Of a stretch of 64,000 nucleotides of DNA, positions 8,823 to 17,929 are shown in pieces. Source of the DNA: Aquimarina brevivitae (GTDB lineage Bacteria; Bacteroidota; Bacteroidia; Flavobacteriales; Flavobacteriaceae); contig NZ_SGXE01000002.1 of NCBI RefSeq assembly GCF_004216895.1, forward strand, positions 744,001 to 808,000, written 5' to 3'. The translations under genes and the position numbers were made by a program. How positions within the stretch are numbered: the first letter of the stretch is position 1; each line of letters begins with the position of its first letter. Below the pieces are notes generated by a model, which was given only the letters and a program-made list of their open reading frames with translations, searched no databases and was not told the DNA's origin.

Positions 8823-10022
8823 CTAAAGAATTAATAAGTTAATGTCTCTATAGGATAAGTCAAACCAATCAGCAATGGGCTTGCTAGTGAGTATACCGTG
8901 ATAAAAATATAAGCCATTTTTTAGACCGCGATCAAAGCGGACGGCATTTTCTATTCCACCTTCTTCACCAATTTGCAACAGGTACGGGGTAAATATATTG
9001 CTGATGGATAATGATGAGGTACGCGCATATCTCGATGGGATATTAGGTACACAATAATGGATTACGTCGTGTTTTTCAAAAGTAGGATGATCGTGTGTAG
9101 TTACCTCGCTAGTTTCAACACAGCCACCGCGATCTATACTAACGTCGATAATTACGGCACCTTTTTTCATTTGTTCAACCATCATTTCTGTTACGATAAC
9201 TGGAGCTCTATTTTTACCGTGGACCGCACCGATTAATACATCACAACGCTTTAAGGCTTTTAGTAAATTCTTCGGCTGAATGGTAGAAGTGTAGAGGGGA
9301 CGTCCTAAATTCGTTTGGATACAGCGTAATTTAGTGATGGAGTTATCAAATATTTTTACATTAGCTCCTAGTCCTATAGCAGATCTACCTGCAAATTCCC
9401 CAACGGTACCAGCACCTAAAATAACGACTTCTACTGGCGGTACACCACTTATGTTACCCATCATTAAACCAGATCCCTGGGTGGCACTACTCATAAGTTC
9501 AGCAGCAATCAATATAGATGCTGTTCCAGCGATCTCACTTAATGCTCTTACTGCAGGATATGCACCATCTGCATCTCTAATAAATTCAAATCCAATTGCC
9601 GTGATCCTTTTTTTAGCCAAACATTGAAAATATTCTTTGGATTGCGTTTTTAACTGAAGTGCAGAAATTAATACGGTTTGTGGATTAACAAGCTCAAGTT
9701 CTTCTATAGAAGGAGGCTCAACTTTTAAAATGATTGGACATCCAAACACCTTTTTGTTGTCATTAGTTATTTCAGCACCGGCCTCGCTATAATCTTTATC
9801 CGTAAAACTAGCCCCTAAACCAGCATCAGACTCTAGCATAACTCTATGACCATGAGCAGTTAAAGCTGCGACCGCATCTGGAGTTAAGCATACTCTTTTT
9901 TCTTGATAATATGTTTCTTTAGGAATACCTATAAAAAGTTTACCTTTTTTTCGAGCTACCTCTAACATTTCCTCTTGAGGTAGTAATTGCTCTTTGGTAA
10001 AAGGGGAGGTTGGTTTGGTCAT
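8823..10022 (-). CDS. ald: Alanine dehydrogenase
   Basis: A 399-residue NAD-dependent alanine dehydrogenase of the AlaDH/PNT family (L-alanine to pyruvate plus ammonia). Key features are GIPKETYYQEKRVCLTPDAVAAL at the start of the catalytic domain, the Rossmann glycine-rich VVILGAGTVGEFAGRSAIGLGA, GAVHGKNRAPVIVT, and VIIDVSIDRGGCVETS near the active site. It carries ~28 residues before the usual family start (MTKPTSPFTKEQLLPQEEMLEVARK); the in-frame start is otherwise well supported. It follows porX, tsaE and a membrane protein on the same strand but with larger gaps. Confidence 0.93.
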   Translation of the reverse strand: MTKPTSPFTKEQLLPQEEMLEVARKKGKLFIGIPKETYYQEKRVCLTPDAVAALTAHGHRVMLESDAGLGASFTDKDYSEAGAEITNDNKKVFGCPIILKVEPPSIEELELVNPQTVLISALQLKTQSKEYFQCLAKKRITAIGFEFIRDADGAYPAVRALSEIAGTASILIAAELMSSATQGSGLMMGNISGVPPVEVVILGAGTVGEFAGRSAIGLGANVKIFDNSITKLRCIQTNLGRPLYTSTIQPKNLLKALKRCDVLIGAVHGKNRAPVIVTEMMVEQMKKGAVIIDVSIDRGGCVETSEVTTHDHPTFEKHDVIHYCVPNIPSRYARTSSLSISNIFTPYLLQIGEEGGIENAVRFDRGLKNGLYFYHGILTSKPIADWFDLSYRDINLLIL

Positions 10023-10112
10023 TTGTGCGAAATCATTTTAATCAAAGTAAGAATAAAAATAATAACAAAACAAGTATTATTGAAAATTAGAACAGCGCGG
10101 TGTTAAACTACG

Positions 10113-10625
10113 CTATAAAAACCGCTTCCATCCTTTCCTTTGATTGTTCATATCTATCAGCTCAGAAAGGTCAATATTATTTATACGATCAAAAAGTTTG
10201 GTCCTTATTCCGTATAACGAACAAAGCACTATAATAACAAAAGGTACTATATAATAAACCTGATGACTGTCGACTGTTTGAGAATCTTCGAACAAAACTG
10301 AGATAAATTGATAACAATACACAGCGATAGGTATTAACAGTGCTTTATACCACCAATTTTTACACGTAAAATACCAGATAGTTAATAATAAAAGGGGAAC
10401 CAACTTGCCTACCAGAACCCAAACAAATACACTTACGCTCTGAAAATATTTACTGTGATAGGTAAAAAAATCTGTTTCCCATAATTTTCCATCAGGAAAA
10501 ATAGCCACAATATAAAATAAAAGTGGGGCAGTTATTATTACAAAAGCTATACTGCTACCAACAGTCAAATACCTTAATTGAGTGAGTCGTTTAGTGTGTT
10601 CTTCCGGTTGATTCATTACAGCCAT
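10113..10625 (-). CDS. Four-helix integral membrane protein, unknown function
   Basis: A 170-residue protein with four predicted membrane segments at about residues 24-46, 63-86, 91-112 and 123-140, with short connecting loops. The N-terminus and the C-terminal tail (RINNIDLSELIDMNNQRKGWKRFL) are probably cytoplasmic. No catalytic or transport motif is visible, and I do not recognise the family. It sits between tsaE and ald on the same strand, with 126 bp and 90 bp gaps that would allow independent transcription. Confidence 0.6.
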   Translation of the reverse strand: MAVMNQPEEHTKRLTQLRYLTVGSSIAFVIITAPLLFYIVAIFPDGKLWETDFFTYHSKYFQSVSVFVWVLVGKLVPLLLLTIWYFTCKNWWYKALLIPIAVYCYQFISVLFEDSQTVDSHQVYYIVPFVIIVLCSLYGIRTKLFDRINNIDLSELIDMNNQRKGWKRFL

Positions 10626-10751
10626 AATTGTTATTGCGTGTCTAAAAATACTTTTTAAAAGCTGATATCAATACCCTTAAAGGGTGTTCAATTGATTTTA
10701 AAATTAGCATAAACCTACCGAAACTACAAGTATTTTTGAGCAATTTCTATC

Positions 10752-11156
10752 TTACCTAATCTCAAGATTTCTTAGATTTTGACCTGATAAGGTGATTCTA
10801 ATTTCTGTAGCATCTTGTGGCTTAAGTGTTTGTAAACGTTCTGGCCATTCGATAAATATCCAATTGCCAGAGTCTAAGTATTCTTCTATACCCATTTGAT
10901 AGGCTTCTTCTTCATCTTCCATACGATAAAGATCAAAATGATAAATTGCACCTTGATCACTACTGTATTCGTTGACTATTGAAAATGTAGGGCTCGACAC
11001 CCCTTCTTTAACACCAAGAACTTTACAGATTTCCTTGATTAGTGTGGTTTTACCTGTACCCATATCCCCATAAAAAAGTAAGGTTTTATGGGGTACATAA
11101 TCAATTATTTTTTTGGCAACGGTACTTACTTCTTCGAGCGAATAACGCACTTCCAT
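10752..11156 (-). CDS. tsaE: tRNA threonylcarbamoyladenosine biosynthesis ATPase TsaE
   Basis: A 134-residue TsaE (YjeE), the ATPase that works with TsaB/TsaD in making t6A37 on ANN-decoding tRNAs. The Walker A motif FYGDMGTGKTTLIKEI is at ~residues 29-44. The TSPTFSIVNEY switch region and the FHFDLYRMEDEEE and WIFIEWPERL motifs are all present. Length is typical. It lies 8 bp downstream of the porX stop on the same strand, a pairing I recall from other Flavobacteriia, so the two are probably co-transcribed. Confidence 0.95.
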   Translation of the reverse strand: MEVRYSLEEVSTVAKKIIDYVPHKTLLFYGDMGTGKTTLIKEICKVLGVKEGVSSPTFSIVNEYSSDQGAIYHFDLYRMEDEEEAYQMGIEEYLDSGNWIFIEWPERLQTLKPQDATEIRITLSGQNLRNLEIR

Positions 11157-11164
11157 AGCTATAC

Positions 11165-12715
11165 TTATCTTGGGTTAAATACTGCGAAAGGAATTATAAC
11201 TTCTTCAAGGGAAACACCACCGTGTTGATAAGTGTTTCTATAATAACTTACATAGTGATTGTAATTATTAGGATAAGCGAAGAAAAAGTCACCCTTAGCA
11301 AAAATAAAGGAGCTGCTAACATTTATAGATGGTAATTGTACAGATTTTGGATCCTCAACTGCTAAAACTTCTTTATGCTGATAAGTTAAACTTTTTCCCG
11401 TTTTATAACGTAAGTTTAAGCTGGTATTTTTATCACCAATTACTTTAGAAGGGTTTTTGACATTTATCGTACCGTGATCCGTAGTTATAATAAGTTTAAA
11501 CCCCAGATGTTGTGCTTGTTGAATCATCTCTAATAACGGGGAATTTTTAAACCAACTTAGCGTCAAAGAGCGATAAGATTTGTCATTAGATGCCAATTCT
11601 TTTATGACCTCCATTTCCGTTTTACTATGCGATAACATATCCACAAAATTATAAACTACCACCGTTAGGTCGTTATCCTTAAGCCCTTTAAAGTTAGCAG
11701 CTAAGGTTTTACCATCACGTTCATTGGTTATTTTGTAATATTCGTGTTTAATAGGTAACCCCAAGCGCTTTAATTGAGCTTGTAAAAATTCATTTTCGTG
11801 CATGTTTTTACCCCCTTCATCAGTGTCATCAAGCCATAGATCTGGATGTCTTTTTTTCATTTCTAAAGGCGTTAACCCAGAAAAAATAGCATTTCTTGCA
11901 TATTGTGTTGCTGTTGGTAATATACTGTAGTAAGAAGATTCTTGAGCCTTTTTGTAATAATTATTTACGATGGGTTCAAAAGCCTTGAATTGGTCGTATC
12001 TAAGATTGTCAATGACAATCAATAATGTAGGCTGTTCTTTATTGAGTTCAGGAACTATTTTTTCTCTAAATAAAGTATGAGACATTACAGGAGCCCCATC
12101 TCCATTGATAAACCAGTCTTTATAATTTTTATCTATAAACTTAAAAAACTGTGAATTGGCTTCTATTTTTTGAGATTCCAATATTTCAAACATTCCTGTG
12201 TCTTCAATATCTTCTAATTGCATCTCCCAGTAGACTAACTTTTGATAAAGCTCGGCCCAACCCTCAAAACTATTTATCATAGCCATGTCCATGGCTATTT
12301 TCCGAAACTCTTGTTGGTAATTAGAAGTTGTTTTTTCACTAATCAACCTAGAGTGATCTAAGTTCTTTTTGAGACTTAATAAAATTTGGTTAGGATTTAC
12401 AGGTTTGATCAAGTAATCAGCTATTTTACTACCAATTGCTTCTTCCATGATATATTCCTCTTCACTCTTGGTTATCATAACTACCGGCAAGTTGTCCTTC
12501 TTTTCTTTTATCTCTGATAACGTTTCTATACCTGTGAGACCCGGCATGTTTTCATCTAAAAAAACAATGTCAAAACTATCTTCTTCTAAAACATCAAGAG
12601 CTTCAGTACCACTTTGACATTTTGTTACTTCATAATTTTTCTTTTCTAAAAAAAGAATGTGTGGTTTAAGTAAGTCTATTTCATCATCAACCCAAAGAAT
12701 TTTTATTTTGCCCAT
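11165..12715 (-). CDS. porX: PorX response regulator with PglZ (alkaline phosphatase superfamily) domain
   Basis: A 516-residue two-domain protein. Residues 1-120 form a receiver domain: acidic pair D10/D11, phosphoacceptor D54 in FLDENMPG, and Lys in DYLIKPVNP. The C-terminal part from ~residue 200 is a PglZ/alkaline-phosphatase-like domain, seen in TLLIVIDNLRYDQF, the metal-site ATQYARNAIFSG, NFVDMLSHS, IITTDHGTINV and the ending HGGVSLEEVIIPFAV. In Porphyromonas and Flavobacterium, PorX regulates type IX secretion with PorY, and its effector domain is a metal-dependent phosphodiesterase/phosphatase. The presence of PorX implies type IX secretion in this organism; no T9SS structural gene is in the window. 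Confidence 0.95.
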   Translation of the reverse strand: MGKIKILWVDDEIDLLKPHILFLEKKNYEVTKCQSGTEALDVLEEDSFDIVFLDENMPGLTGIETLSEIKEKKDNLPVVMITKSEEEYIMEEAIGSKIADYLIKPVNPNQILLSLKKNLDHSRLISEKTTSNYQQEFRKIAMDMAMINSFEGWAELYQKLVYWEMQLEDIEDTGMFEILESQKIEANSQFFKFIDKNYKDWFINGDGAPVMSHTLFREKIVPELNKEQPTLLIVIDNLRYDQFKAFEPIVNNYYKKAQESSYYSILPTATQYARNAIFSGLTPLEMKKRHPDLWLDDTDEGGKNMHENEFLQAQLKRLGLPIKHEYYKITNERDGKTLAANFKGLKDNDLTVVVYNFVDMLSHSKTEMEVIKELASNDKSYRSLTLSWFKNSPLLEMIQQAQHLGFKLIITTDHGTINVKNPSKVIGDKNTSLNLRYKTGKSLTYQHKEVLAVEDPKSVQLPSINVSSSFIFAKGDFFFAYPNNYNHYVSYYRNTYQHGGVSLEEVIIPFAVFNPR

Positions 12716-12816
12716 TGTATAGTTCTAATTTCTAATTTATGTAAATCTATTATTCTTTTTTGGTAAGCTTTGGCTTACTCTACAAATTAAAGTAGCTATT
12801 ATGCCATACTAATCCA

Positions 12817-12824
12817 TATATTTG
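12817..12824 (+). promoter_or_regulatory. HD-domain gene promoter, -7 box
   Basis: TATATTTG on the plus strand (TAnnTTTG), 22 bp before the TTG start at 12847. It lies only 6 bp from the oppositely oriented porX -7 box, so the two promoters must compete for RNA polymerase. Confidence 0.55.
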
Positions 12825-12830
12825 TTTCCG

Positions 12831-12838
12831 CAAAAGTA
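12831..12838 (-). promoter_or_regulatory. porX promoter, -7 box
   Basis: Minus-strand TACTTTTG (TAnnTTTG) about 115 bp upstream of the porX ATG at 12715, giving a long leader. It overlaps the region immediately downstream of the HD-gene -7 box. Confidence 0.5.
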
Positions 12839-12846
12839 AATTAAAC

Positions 12847-14076
12847 TTGAAGAAAAGAAACAAGCTTAAAATATTTAACGATCCAATTTACGGTTTTATT
12901 ACGATACCAAATGAACTAATTTTTGATCTAATAGAACATAGATATTTTCAAAGATTACGAAGAATATCTCAAATGGGGCTGTCTTACCTGGTTTATCCAG
13001 GTGCGCATCATACCCGATTTCATCATGCACTTGGATGTATGTACCTGATGCAAAAAGCGGTTAGAGTCCTACGCTTTAAGGGAGTTACAATTACAGAACA
13101 AGAAGAGGAAGCATTATATATAGCTATATTGTTACATGATATTGGTCACGGTCCTTTTTCTCATGCTATGGAACACAGTATTGTGGAAAAGGTAAGTCAT
13201 GAGTCGATATCATTAATGTTTATGCAAAAAATTAATAGCGAGTTTGATGGCAAGTTATCTTTAGCTATAGACATATTTACAGCGAAATACCCAAGAAAAT
13301 TTTTGCATCAGCTCATCTCCAGCCAGTTGGATATGGATCGATTGGACTATTTAAAAAGAGATAGTTTTTACACCGGTGTAGCCGAAGGTAACATCAACAG
13401 TGAACGACTTATTACGATGCTTAATGTGGTTGATGATGAGCTGGTTGTAGAAGAAAAGGGAATCTATTCTGCAGAGAAATTTTTATTGTCCAGACGATTA
13501 ATGTATTGGCAGGTCTATCTTCATAAAACTAGCCTTGTTGCAGAAAATTTATTGATAAGAGTACTACAAAGAGCTAAGGAATTAGTTGACAGCGGTAGTA
13601 AATTGCGTTGTAGTGAATCTTTACAATATTTTTTAGTTCATAAGATAACAGCAGCTAATTTTACGGATCAAGTATTGGACATATTTGCCTCTTTAGATGA
13701 CTATGATATTGTTTCTGCGATGAAAGAATGGCGTAGATCAGAAGATTTTGTACTGCGTACTTTGTGCGCTATGCTGATTGATAGAGATTTATTAAAAATA
13801 AAGGTTAAAAAACGTCCTATAAAGAATGATAAGGTGGTAAAACATTTAGCAGTTTTTAAAGAGAAACACCAAATATCTGAAAAAGAAGCGGCCTATTTTG
13901 TTTTTACGGGGACCATTTCTAATCAGGCTTATCATCAAAATAAACAGAATATCAACATCCTATATAAAACAAAAAAAATCGTTGACCTTGTTAAAGCTAC
14001 GGATCAATTCAATTTAAAGGCCTTGGCTAAACCAGTAACAAAACATTTTATATGTTACCCTAAGCTTTCAGATTAA
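12847..14076 (+). CDS. HD-domain phosphohydrolase (dNTPase/SAMHD1-like family)
   Basis: A 409-residue HD-superfamily protein starting at TTG 12847 (KKRNKLKIFNDPIYGFI). Metal-binding residues are visible as H in RFHHALG, the HD doublet in ILLHDIGHGPFSHAMEH, and the distal D in SSQLDMDRLDYLKRD. The N-terminal IYGFITIPNELIFDLIEHRYFQRLRRISQMG is typical of the YdhJ/SAMHD1-like branch, whose members hydrolyse dNTPs or related nucleotides. Substrate specificity cannot be read from sequence. It is divergent from porX. The next gene, lpxD, begins 24 bp downstream but has its own promoter box. Confidence 0.85.
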   Translation: MKKRNKLKIFNDPIYGFITIPNELIFDLIEHRYFQRLRRISQMGLSYLVYPGAHHTRFHHALGCMYLMQKAVRVLRFKGVTITEQEEEALYIAILLHDIGHGPFSHAMEHSIVEKVSHESISLMFMQKINSEFDGKLSLAIDIFTAKYPRKFLHQLISSQLDMDRLDYLKRDSFYTGVAEGNINSERLITMLNVVDDELVVEEKGIYSAEKFLLSRRLMYWQVYLHKTSLVAENLLIRVLQRAKELVDSGSKLRCSESLQYFLVHKITAANFTDQVLDIFASLDDYDIVSAMKEWRRSEDFVLRTLCAMLIDRDLLKIKVKKRPIKNDKVVKHLAVFKEKHQISEKEAAYFVFTGTISNQAYHQNKQNINILYKTKKIVDLVKATDQFNLKALAKPVTKHFICYPKLSD

Positions 14077-14087
14077 CACTTTTTTTA

Positions 14088-14095
14088 TACTTTTG
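14088..14095 (+). promoter_or_regulatory. lpxD promoter, -7 box close to the start codon
   Basis: TACTTTTG ends 5 bp before the ATG at 14101. A -7 box so close puts the expected transcript start at or within a few bases of the ATG, suggesting a leaderless or nearly leaderless mRNA for the lipid A operon. Confidence 0.5.
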
Positions 14096-14100
14096 CTAGA

Positions 14101-15129
14101 ATGATTTTTACAGCCATACAAATTGCAGGAATTCTTGACGGTGAGATCGAAGGAGATGAAACAGTTGAGGTTTCTAAATTAGCCAAAATTGAAGAGGGTA
14201 CAGAAGGTTCGTTAACCTTTTTGTCTAACCCCAAATATACTCAGTATATATATTCCACTAATGCATCTATCACTATTGTTGATAAAAATTTTGAAGCGGA
14301 ATCTGATCTTACAACTACGTTAATTAGAGTCGACGATGCTTATAAAGCATTTTCAAAACTGCTGGAATATTATAATATGGTAAAAATGAATAAAACGGGG
14401 ATAGAACAGCCCAGTTTTATTTCAGCTTCGGCTAAATACGGAGAAAATATGTATTTAGGAGCGTTTTCTTATTTAGGAGATAACGTAAACATTGGTAAAA
14501 ATGCAAAAATTTATCCCAATGTATACATTGGTGATAATGTTACTATTGGAGATAATGTGGTTGTTTTTGCAGGTGCTAAAATATACTCTGAATCCATTAT
14601 TGGTGATAACTGTGTAATACACAGCGGGGCTATTGTTGGAGCAGATGGTTTTGGATTTACTCCTAATGAAAAAGGAGAGTATAGTAAAGTTCCTCAAACC
14701 GGAAATGTAATTATAGAAGACCACGTAGATGTTGGGGCAGGAACAACTATAGATCGCGCCACACTAGGTTCTACAATCATAAGAAGAGGAGTAAAACTAG
14801 ATAACCAAATACAAATCGCTCATAATGTTGAAATAGGTGAGCATACAGCAATTGCTGCCCAAACCGGTATTGCTGGATCAACCAAGATCGGTAAACATTG
14901 TTTGATTGGAGGTCAGGTAGGTATTGCAGGTCACCTTTACATCGGTGATAAAGTAAGGATACAGGCACAATCTGGTATAGGAAGAAATATTAAAGATGGA
15001 GAAACGATACAGGGATCTCCTGCGATTGGATATTCTGATTTTAATAAGTCTTATGTTCATTTCAAAAATCTTCCAAAAATTGTTGATAAACTTTATAAAC
15101 TAGAGAAAAAGATAACAAAAAATGATTGA
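14101..15129 (+). CDS. lpxD: UDP-3-O-(3-hydroxyacyl)glucosamine N-acyltransferase
   Basis: LpxD adds the second 3-hydroxyacyl chain, from acyl-ACP, to UDP-3-O-acylglucosamine in lipid A synthesis. At 342 residues it has the usual length. The N-terminal uridine-binding domain (residues ~1-105) includes EEGTEGSLTFLSNPKY. It is followed by a left-handed beta-helix of hexapeptide repeats (GDNVNIGKNAKIYPNVYIGDN...), with the catalytic-type segment HSGAIVGADGFGF and IDRATLGSTIIRRGVKLDNQIQIAHNVEIGEHTAIAAQTGIAGS. The 3' end overlaps lpxC/fabZ by 8 bp. A second, shorter LpxD-like protein is encoded at 17930-18868. Confidence 0.95.
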   Translation: MIFTAIQIAGILDGEIEGDETVEVSKLAKIEEGTEGSLTFLSNPKYTQYIYSTNASITIVDKNFEAESDLTTTLIRVDDAYKAFSKLLEYYNMVKMNKTGIEQPSFISASAKYGENMYLGAFSYLGDNVNIGKNAKIYPNVYIGDNVTIGDNVVVFAGAKIYSESIIGDNCVIHSGAIVGADGFGFTPNEKGEYSKVPQTGNVIIEDHVDVGAGTTIDRATLGSTIIRRGVKLDNQIQIAHNVEIGEHTAIAAQTGIAGSTKIGKHCLIGGQVGIAGHLYIGDKVRIQAQSGIGRNIKDGETIQGSPAIGYSDFNKSYVHFKNLPKIVDKLYKLEKKITKND

Positions 15130-16525
15130 TACTTCTATGAGTAAGCAGAGAACAATACAGCAAGAAGTTCAACTTACAGGAGTGGGGCTTCATACTGGTA
15201 AAGATGTTACACTTACATTTAAACCTGCCCCTGTAAATCATGGATATGCTTTTTGTAGAGTTGATTTAGAAGGTAGTCCTATCATTGAAGCGGATGCTAA
15301 CTATGTAGTCAATACACAAAGAGGTACCAATTTAGAAAAAAATGGGGTTAGCATTCAAACCTCAGAGCACGTTTTGGCTGCTTGCGTAGGTTTAGAAATT
15401 GATAATTTATTAATTGAGTTGGATGCTTCTGAACCACCAATTATGGATGGCTCCTCAAAGTTTTTTGTAGAAGCGTTGGAGAATGCGGGTATTGTAGAGC
15501 AAGATGCACAACGAGAAGAATATGTAGTTAAAGATGTAATTTCCTATACTGATGAAGAAAGTGGAAGCGAAATTTTAGTAATGCCATCTGACGAATATCA
15601 GGTGACCACTATGGTAGATTTTGGGACAAAAGTTTTAGGTACCCAAAATGCTTCGCTTAAGCACCTTTCAGAATTTAAGGAAGAAATTGCAGATGCGAGA
15701 ACGTTTAGCTTTTTACACGAGCTAGAGATGCTTTTAGAAAATGGATTGATTAAAGGAGGAGATCTAAATAATGCTATAGTCTATGTCGATAAAGAATTGA
15801 GTTCAACAACTATGGAGAAGCTTAAGGTTGCCTTTGGTAAAGATTCAATCGCAATAAAACCAAACGGAATATTAGATAACCTTACACTACATTACCCCAA
15901 TGAAGCGGCAAGACATAAGCTATTGGATGTAGTTGGGGACTTAGCTTTAATCGGTACTCGAATACGAGGAAAGGTAATCGCAAATAAGCCCGGTCATTTT
16001 GTAAATACCCAATTTGCAAAAAAGCTATCGAAGATTATAAAAATTGACAAAAGAAATAAAGTACCACAATTTGATCTATCCCAGGAACCATTAATGGATA
16101 TTAATAAAATAATGTCCATGCTTCCACATAGACCACCGTTTTTGCTTATTGATAAGATATTAGAAATGTCTGATAAGCACGTCGTAGGTCTAAAAAATGT
16201 TACCATGAATGAACCTTTCTTTGCAGGACATTTCCCTGGAGCACCGGTTATGCCAGGTGTACTTCAGGTAGAGGCCATGGCTCAGACAGGTGGGATTTTA
16301 GCATTAAGTACTGTGCCTGATCCTGAGAATTACTTAACGTATTTTATGAAGATTGATAAAGTTAAGTTTAAACAACAGGTGCTACCGGGAGATACGCTAA
16401 TCTTTAAATTAGAGTTGCTCACTCCAATCAGAAGAGGAATTTGCCATATGCAGGCTTTTGCGTATGCCAACGGAAAATTAGCAACAGAAGCAGAACTGAT
16501 GGCTCAAATTGTAAAATCGAAGTAA
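15122..16525 (+). CDS. lpxC/fabZ: Bifunctional UDP-3-O-acyl-N-acetylglucosamine deacetylase / 3-hydroxyacyl-ACP dehydratase
   Basis: A 467-residue fusion typical of Bacteroidota. Residues ~5-305 are LpxC, the Zn-dependent committed step of lipid A synthesis, with SEHVLAACVGLEIDN (Zn ligand His), DGSSKFFVEAL, DARTFSF and RHKLLDVVGDLALIG (two further Zn ligands and the catalytic His region). Residues ~315-467 are FabZ, the dehydratase of fatty acid elongation, with LPHRPPFLLIDKI and the catalytic GHFPGAPVMPGVLQVEAMAQ. Fusing the two couples use of 3-hydroxyacyl-ACP between phospholipid and lipid A. It overlaps lpxD by 8 bp, and lpxA begins 10 bp downstream. Confidence 0.97.
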   Translation: MIDTSMSKQRTIQQEVQLTGVGLHTGKDVTLTFKPAPVNHGYAFCRVDLEGSPIIEADANYVVNTQRGTNLEKNGVSIQTSEHVLAACVGLEIDNLLIELDASEPPIMDGSSKFFVEALENAGIVEQDAQREEYVVKDVISYTDEESGSEILVMPSDEYQVTTMVDFGTKVLGTQNASLKHLSEFKEEIADARTFSFLHELEMLLENGLIKGGDLNNAIVYVDKELSSTTMEKLKVAFGKDSIAIKPNGILDNLTLHYPNEAARHKLLDVVGDLALIGTRIRGKVIANKPGHFVNTQFAKKLSKIIKIDKRNKVPQFDLSQEPLMDINKIMSMLPHRPPFLLIDKILEMSDKHVVGLKNVTMNEPFFAGHFPGAPVMPGVLQVEAMAQTGGILALSTVPDPENYLTYFMKIDKVKFKQQVLPGDTLIFKLELLTPIRRGICHMQAFAYANGKLATEAELMAQIVKSK

Positions 16526-16535
16526 CTTAAAAATT

Positions 16536-17318
16536 ATGAATCAACCTTTAGCATACGTACACCCAGGTGCAAAAATTGCAAAAAACGTAGTTATCGAGCC
16601 TTTTACTACTATTCACAATAATGTAGTAATAGGCGAGGGTACTTGGATTGGATCCAATGTAACCATTATGGAAGGTGCACGTATAGGAAAAAATTGTAGT
16701 ATTTTTCCAGGGGCAGTTATTTCTGCTATTCCACAGGATAAAAAGTTTAATGATGAGGATACGGTGACAGAAATTGGCGATAACACAACAATTAGAGAGT
16801 GTGTAACCATCAATAGAGGTACTACCGATAAAATGAAAACCAAAATTGGAAAGAATTGTTGGATTATGGCGTATTGCCATATTGCGCACGATTGTATTGT
16901 AGGCGATAATTGTATTTTTTCTAATAATAGTACGTTAGCAGGTCATATCAATGTAGGCGATTATGTAGTACTGGCTGGAATGGCAGCAGTTCAACAATTT
17001 TGTAGTATTGGTAATCACGCATTTGTAACAGGTGGATCCTTGGTTAGAAAAGATGTTCCTCCTTTTGTAAAGGCAGCACGCGAGCCACTTTCGTATGTAG
17101 GAATCAACTCTATAGGTTTGAGACGTAGAGGTTTTACAACTGAAAAGATTCGGGAGGTACAGAATATTTATAGGATATTGTACCAACAAAACTATAATAA
17201 CTCTCAGGCGGTGGCAATTATTGAAGCCGAGATGGAAGCTACCCCAGAACGTGATGAAATTCTGGAATTTGTAAAGAATTCTCAACGTGGAATTATGAAA
17301 GGATATTTTTCAAGTTAA
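16536..17318 (+). CDS. lpxA: Acyl-ACP--UDP-N-acetylglucosamine O-acyltransferase
   Basis: A 260-residue LpxA, the first enzyme of lipid A synthesis. The N-terminal left-handed beta-helix is made of hexapeptide repeats (VHPGAKIAKNVVIEPFTTIHNNVVIGEG...). The catalytic His lies in MAYCHIAHDCIVGDN, and the conserved GDYVVLAGMAAVQQFCSIGNHAFVTGG follows. The C-terminal helical domain is AAREPLSYVGINSIGLRRRGF onward. It is 10 bp downstream of lpxC/fabZ and 21 bp upstream of efp, in a compact operon. Several long antisense open frames across it are only by-products of the repeat composition. Confidence 0.96.
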   Translation: MNQPLAYVHPGAKIAKNVVIEPFTTIHNNVVIGEGTWIGSNVTIMEGARIGKNCSIFPGAVISAIPQDKKFNDEDTVTEIGDNTTIRECVTINRGTTDKMKTKIGKNCWIMAYCHIAHDCIVGDNCIFSNNSTLAGHINVGDYVVLAGMAAVQQFCSIGNHAFVTGGSLVRKDVPPFVKAAREPLSYVGINSIGLRRRGFTTEKIREVQNIYRILYQQNYNNSQAVAIIEAEMEATPERDEILEFVKNSQRGIMKGYFSS

Positions 17319-17339
17319 TAATTACTGAATATAAATAAA

Positions 17340-17906
17340 ATGGCAAGTACAAGCGATATCAGAAACGGATTATGTATTAGATACAATAATGATATTTATA
17401 AGATTATAGAGTTTTTACATGTTAAACCAGGTAAAGGACCTGCATTTGTGAGAACTAAATTAAAAAGCGTTACAACCGGTAAAGTGCTGGATAATACATT
17501 TTCTGCAGGTCATAAAATAGATGATGTAAGAGTAGAAACGCATAAGTTTCAATTTTTGTATGCAGAAGGTGAAACCTACCATTTTATGAATACAGAGGAT
17601 TATAACCAAATTACCCTACAAAAATCAGCATTAGACGCTCCTGATTTATTAAAAGAAGGAGAAGTGGTAACGGTTAGTATTAATTCTGAAGACCAAATGC
17701 CATTGTCCGTAGATATGCCAGCTAGTGTAATATTAGAGGTAACTGCAACAGAACCTGGTGTAAAAGGAAATACCGCAACTAATGCGACCAAACCAGCGAC
17801 AGTAGAGACAGGAGCGGAAGTTATGGTACCACTTTTTATAAATGAAGGGGATAAAATCAAAATAGAAACCGAAAAAGGGAGCTATAAAGAAAGAATCAAA
17901 GAATAA
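17340..17906 (+). CDS. efp: Elongation factor P
   Basis: A 188-residue EF-P, which rescues ribosomes stalled at polyproline stretches. The three-barrel layout is clear: KOW-like domain I (residues 1-62) with the loop KPGKGPAFVRTK, whose Lys between the glycines is the usual modification site; then OB domain II (YLYAEGETYHFMNTEDYNQ), and domain III ending GDKIKIETEKGSYKERIKE, with the canonical VTATEPGVKGNTATNATKPATVETGAEVMVPLFI signature. It sits inside the lipid A gene block between lpxA and the second lpxD-like gene. Confidence 0.97.
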   Translation: MASTSDIRNGLCIRYNNDIYKIIEFLHVKPGKGPAFVRTKLKSVTTGKVLDNTFSAGHKIDDVRVETHKFQFLYAEGETYHFMNTEDYNQITLQKSALDAPDLLKEGEVVTVSINSEDQMPLSVDMPASVILEVTATEPGVKGNTATNATKPATVETGAEVMVPLFINEGDKIKIETEKGSYKERIKE

Positions 17907-17929
17907 TTATTCTTTATTCGTACTAGGAT

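Noticed and set aside
16548-17285. Long minus-strand open frames across lpxA (113 and 116 codons)
   Set aside because: They are by-products of the hexapeptide repeat composition. Translations are Cys/Tyr-rich with no family resemblance and no promoter.
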